Assembly: GCA_036939755.1 (NCBI GenBank)
Contig: JALLAZ010000239.1
Coordinates: 1 to 18,826, forward strand
From: Stephanodiscus triporus
Lineage: Eukaryota; Bacillariophyta; Thalassiosirophyceae; Thalassiosirales; Thalassiosiraceae
Direction of reading: 5' to 3'
DNA: 18,826 bases
In this document: positions 16,975 to 18,826 of the stretch, piece by piece
Position numbering within the stretch: the first letter of the stretch is position 1
Layout: each line of letters starts with the position of its first letter
Made by a program: the position numbers and the translations under genes
Notes under the pieces: generated by a model
What the model saw: the letters and a program-made list of their open reading frames with translations, nothing else
What the model was told of the DNA's origin: nothing
Database searches by the model: none

Positions 16975-18669
16975 TTACCAATAGACCTCGCCGATCGTAT
17001 AAATAATGTACAGGATGTACAGACCCAAGAACAAATTCGCTTGCCATTTCACCAATACGAAGTCCGTCGACGCCAAGAGGACTACGAATATGAGCAGAGT
17101 GCCCAAAAGCACGACCATCGATTCCACAACCCCCACATCATCCAGGTCAGTGTACGGACGTAATCCCATCGACAGGATGTAGACCATCCATGGCACACCC
17201 AGTCCGACGCATATATTGAAGGTGTTGGAACTGAGTATGTTCGACACGGCGCGATTTCCCATCCCATCCACGACTGCCATCCGGGATGCGACGTACGCGG
17301 GGTAGCTCGTGCCGGCGGCGCTCACGGTCGCTCCCATTACCGAATCGGGCATCCCCAGAAATGCCGCAAGAGATTCCAGCGACGTCACCATGACATAGCT
17401 GCTAACGCATAGCCACGCAAGGCACGATGCCGTGGAGAGATAGGCGTGGTAGTACGACGAGTACTTACGTCGTCGGACGTTCGGGATGGTGTAATGCATG
17501 ATCAGTCGAAGGGGGTAGAGAAAGAACCACAGGCCCAGTTCAATCTTCGATGCGTTTCGGGGTTTTCGGATCAGGTCATCTCGACGAGGATATGCGTCGT
17601 CATCTGCATTCGACGAGTCGCGTTCATCGTCGCGTCCATCGTTGTACATGTCGTCGGGCTCCTCCGTCGTTCTACCGATGCCGTCGAAGTCCTACGAAAA
17701 ACGAAATGACGGGAAAACGCAATCCATGAGATATGATTATTTCCAGCATTTGCCTGATGTTTCATGAAATTGGAGTATGCTCCGCCCCCTCCCTCGAAAA
17801 CGGAAAAACGATAAAATGGTTGGATGCGTTCGACGTTCAAAGTGATATTTAAGGCATCACGAACGTGATCCGGTCCTCTCATTCACCTTGCGCTTGTCGT
17901 CGTCGCCGTCGCAAACGTTGGCGCTCGTATCCAACGCGTACGTCGTGACGGTCGGACGATCAGAGTGGTCGCGTCCGTCGCTGTCGTCGTCATCGAGGCC
18001 GACGTCGCCCCGCCTTCGTCGCCGTCGAGGTCCCCCACGACCTTCGAATTCCCATAGCGGGCACGGGCGAAGGCACGAACACGCCATGATCCGTCGCGCG
18101 ACGTCCGCAAAGTCGACGACGCACGCCGTAACGTACATGACGTACAGCCCCGACAGCAGGCACGCCTTCCAGAATTGGACGAATATCCGCCGCTCTTCGC
18201 GCGCATCCTCGTCATGGTAGGCGACCACGTCGTCGCCTATGACGTAGACCTCGCGGACATCGCCCAGCGCCAGGCGGAGCATCGCGATGCTCAGGGCGTA
18301 GAACCCCGCGTCTCTCATCACGACCCTTCTCTCGAGCCTCAGCTCCCTCTCCTCTGCGGCGTGCAAGCTCCCGGCCGATATGACGAGGAGGTTGAAGACC
18401 TCGCTGCCCACGATCGTGCCCAGTCCAAGGCCCGAGCGGGTGATGAACAGCGACACGAGTGTGCACAGAAATTCGGGGGACGACGCCCCCGCTGCGATCA
18501 GGGTGGCCCCGGCAACGTCGTCGGGTACGCCGTGACTACGGGCCAGGACGTCGATGGACGGGACGAGGCGGGATTCAGTCACGACGCCCTGGGCCCAGAG
18601 AGAGATCGAGGCGACGACCGCATGCAGGAGGCAAGGCATCGCCGACGGCGAGAGCGTCAGTGTGGTCAT
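16975..18669 (-). CDS. Na+/Ca2+ exchanger of the NCKX/CCX (SLC24-like) family, 499 residues, two exons
   Basis: Exons on the minus strand are 18669-17887 and 17691-16975, with a 195-bp intron (GTGAAT donor, TTCGTAG acceptor, phase 0). Both alpha repeats of the cation/Ca2+ exchanger fold are present: alpha-1 GATLIAAGASSPE (54-66) through VGSEVFNLLVI (88-98), and alpha-2 GATVSAAGTSYPA (381-393) through SSNTFNICVGLG (about 415-426). The two membrane halves are joined by a long Asp/Arg-rich cytosolic loop that straddles the splice junction, as in NCKX. Such proteins exchange Ca2+ for Na+ (and often K+) at the plasma or organelle membrane. In alpha-2 the Asp after Pro in the usual GTSxPD is Ala, and the usual FD of SNxFD is FN, so ion selectivity probably differs. 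Only one hydrophobic segment precedes alpha-1. Hydrophobic helices otherwise match the family. The start is the first in-frame Met; an upstream exon is not excluded. Confidence 0.86.
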
Positions 18670-18750
18670 GATGGCTGCATTAATTTGCGTGCACCGAAGT
18701 ACACAAGAGTTGCTATTATCCGAACATCCAGCCGGTATTTTCTGGCGTTG

Positions 18751-18810
18751 TTTTTGCTGGCGTATCTTAAATTTTGCTGGCGTATCTTAAATTTTGCTGG
18801 CGTGTCTTAT
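18751..18810. repeat. 20-bp tandem repeat, three copies, upstream of the exchanger gene
   Basis: The unit ATTTTGCTGGCGTATCTTAA occurs three times at 20-bp period (18751-18770, 18771-18790, 18791-18810) with one to three differences. A degenerate fourth copy (TATTTTCTGGCGTTG) sits just before. It lies about 80-140 bp upstream of the exchanger start and runs to near the window end, so it may continue beyond. Confidence 0.9.
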
Positions 18811-18826
18811 TTTTTGGCCCAAAACC

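Noticed and set aside
18810..18826. TTTTTGGCCCAAAA near-palindrome as a third E2F-like site
   Set aside because: It lacks the CGC core of the consensus and is cut by the window end.
1..18826. tRNA, rRNA, CRISPR array, transposase or retroelement genes
   Set aside because: Looked for by eye on both strands; no cloverleaf, conserved rRNA block, spacer array, DDE or reverse-transcriptase motif was found.

Overview
The window is a gene-dense stretch of a eukaryotic nuclear genome, most probably a diatom or related stramenopile. The evidence is short spliceosomal introns (mostly 70-120 bp) with GT..AG ends that join frames exactly, eukaryote-only families (PWP2, Rab-like GTPase, PHD finger, BTB, SLC24-type exchanger), very short intergenic gaps, and a C-x9-C-x2-H cysteine motif of the kind known from stramenopile EsV-1-7 proteins. 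The lineage call is inference. No bacterial operons, IS elements, CRISPR arrays, rRNA or tRNA genes were seen.

Layout, left to right: the 3' part of a PHD-finger gene (+, to 937); an atypical 591-residue Rab-like GTPase (-, 914-2855, three exons); a single-exon BTB-domain protein (+, 2888-4855); a pVHL-beta-like plus HExxH metallopeptidase fusion (-, 5026-6969); a very small ORF with one EsV-1-7-like motif (+, 7112-7297, possibly a relic); a single-domain CDC48-type AAA ATPase (-, 7288-8253); a promoter with five 18-bp palindromes spaced about 20 bp and two E2F-like sites (8264-8420); an 85-residue two-exon gene (+, 8605-8932); PWP2/UTP1 (-, 9240-12268, four exons); transaldolase (+, 12544-13627, two exons); a MidA/NDUFAF7-like methyltransferase (-, 13732-15159, two exons); a cysteine-rich protein (+, 15408-16266, three exons); about 700 bp without a gene; and a K+-dependent-type Na+/Ca2+ exchanger homologue (-, 16975-18669, two exons) with a 20-bp tandem repeat upstream.

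The genes do not form one pathway. Housekeeping functions (ribosome biogenesis, pentose phosphate pathway, mitochondrial methyltransferase, cation exchange) are interleaved with poorly known lineage-specific proteins. What unifies the locus is its architecture. Successive genes alternate strand almost perfectly, divergent starts are as little as 32 bp apart, two convergent pairs overlap at their 3' ends, and several genes are visibly GC-rich at the 5' end and AT-richer at the 3' end.

I rebuilt exon-intron structures by hand from splice signals and reading phase. No transcript evidence or database search was available. Family calls rest on recognised motifs. The most notable items are the palindrome array with E2F-like sites, the VHL-beta-like/metallopeptidase fusion, the exchanger lacking both usual acidic residues in its second alpha repeat, and the inserted, apparently non-prenylated Rab-like GTPase.
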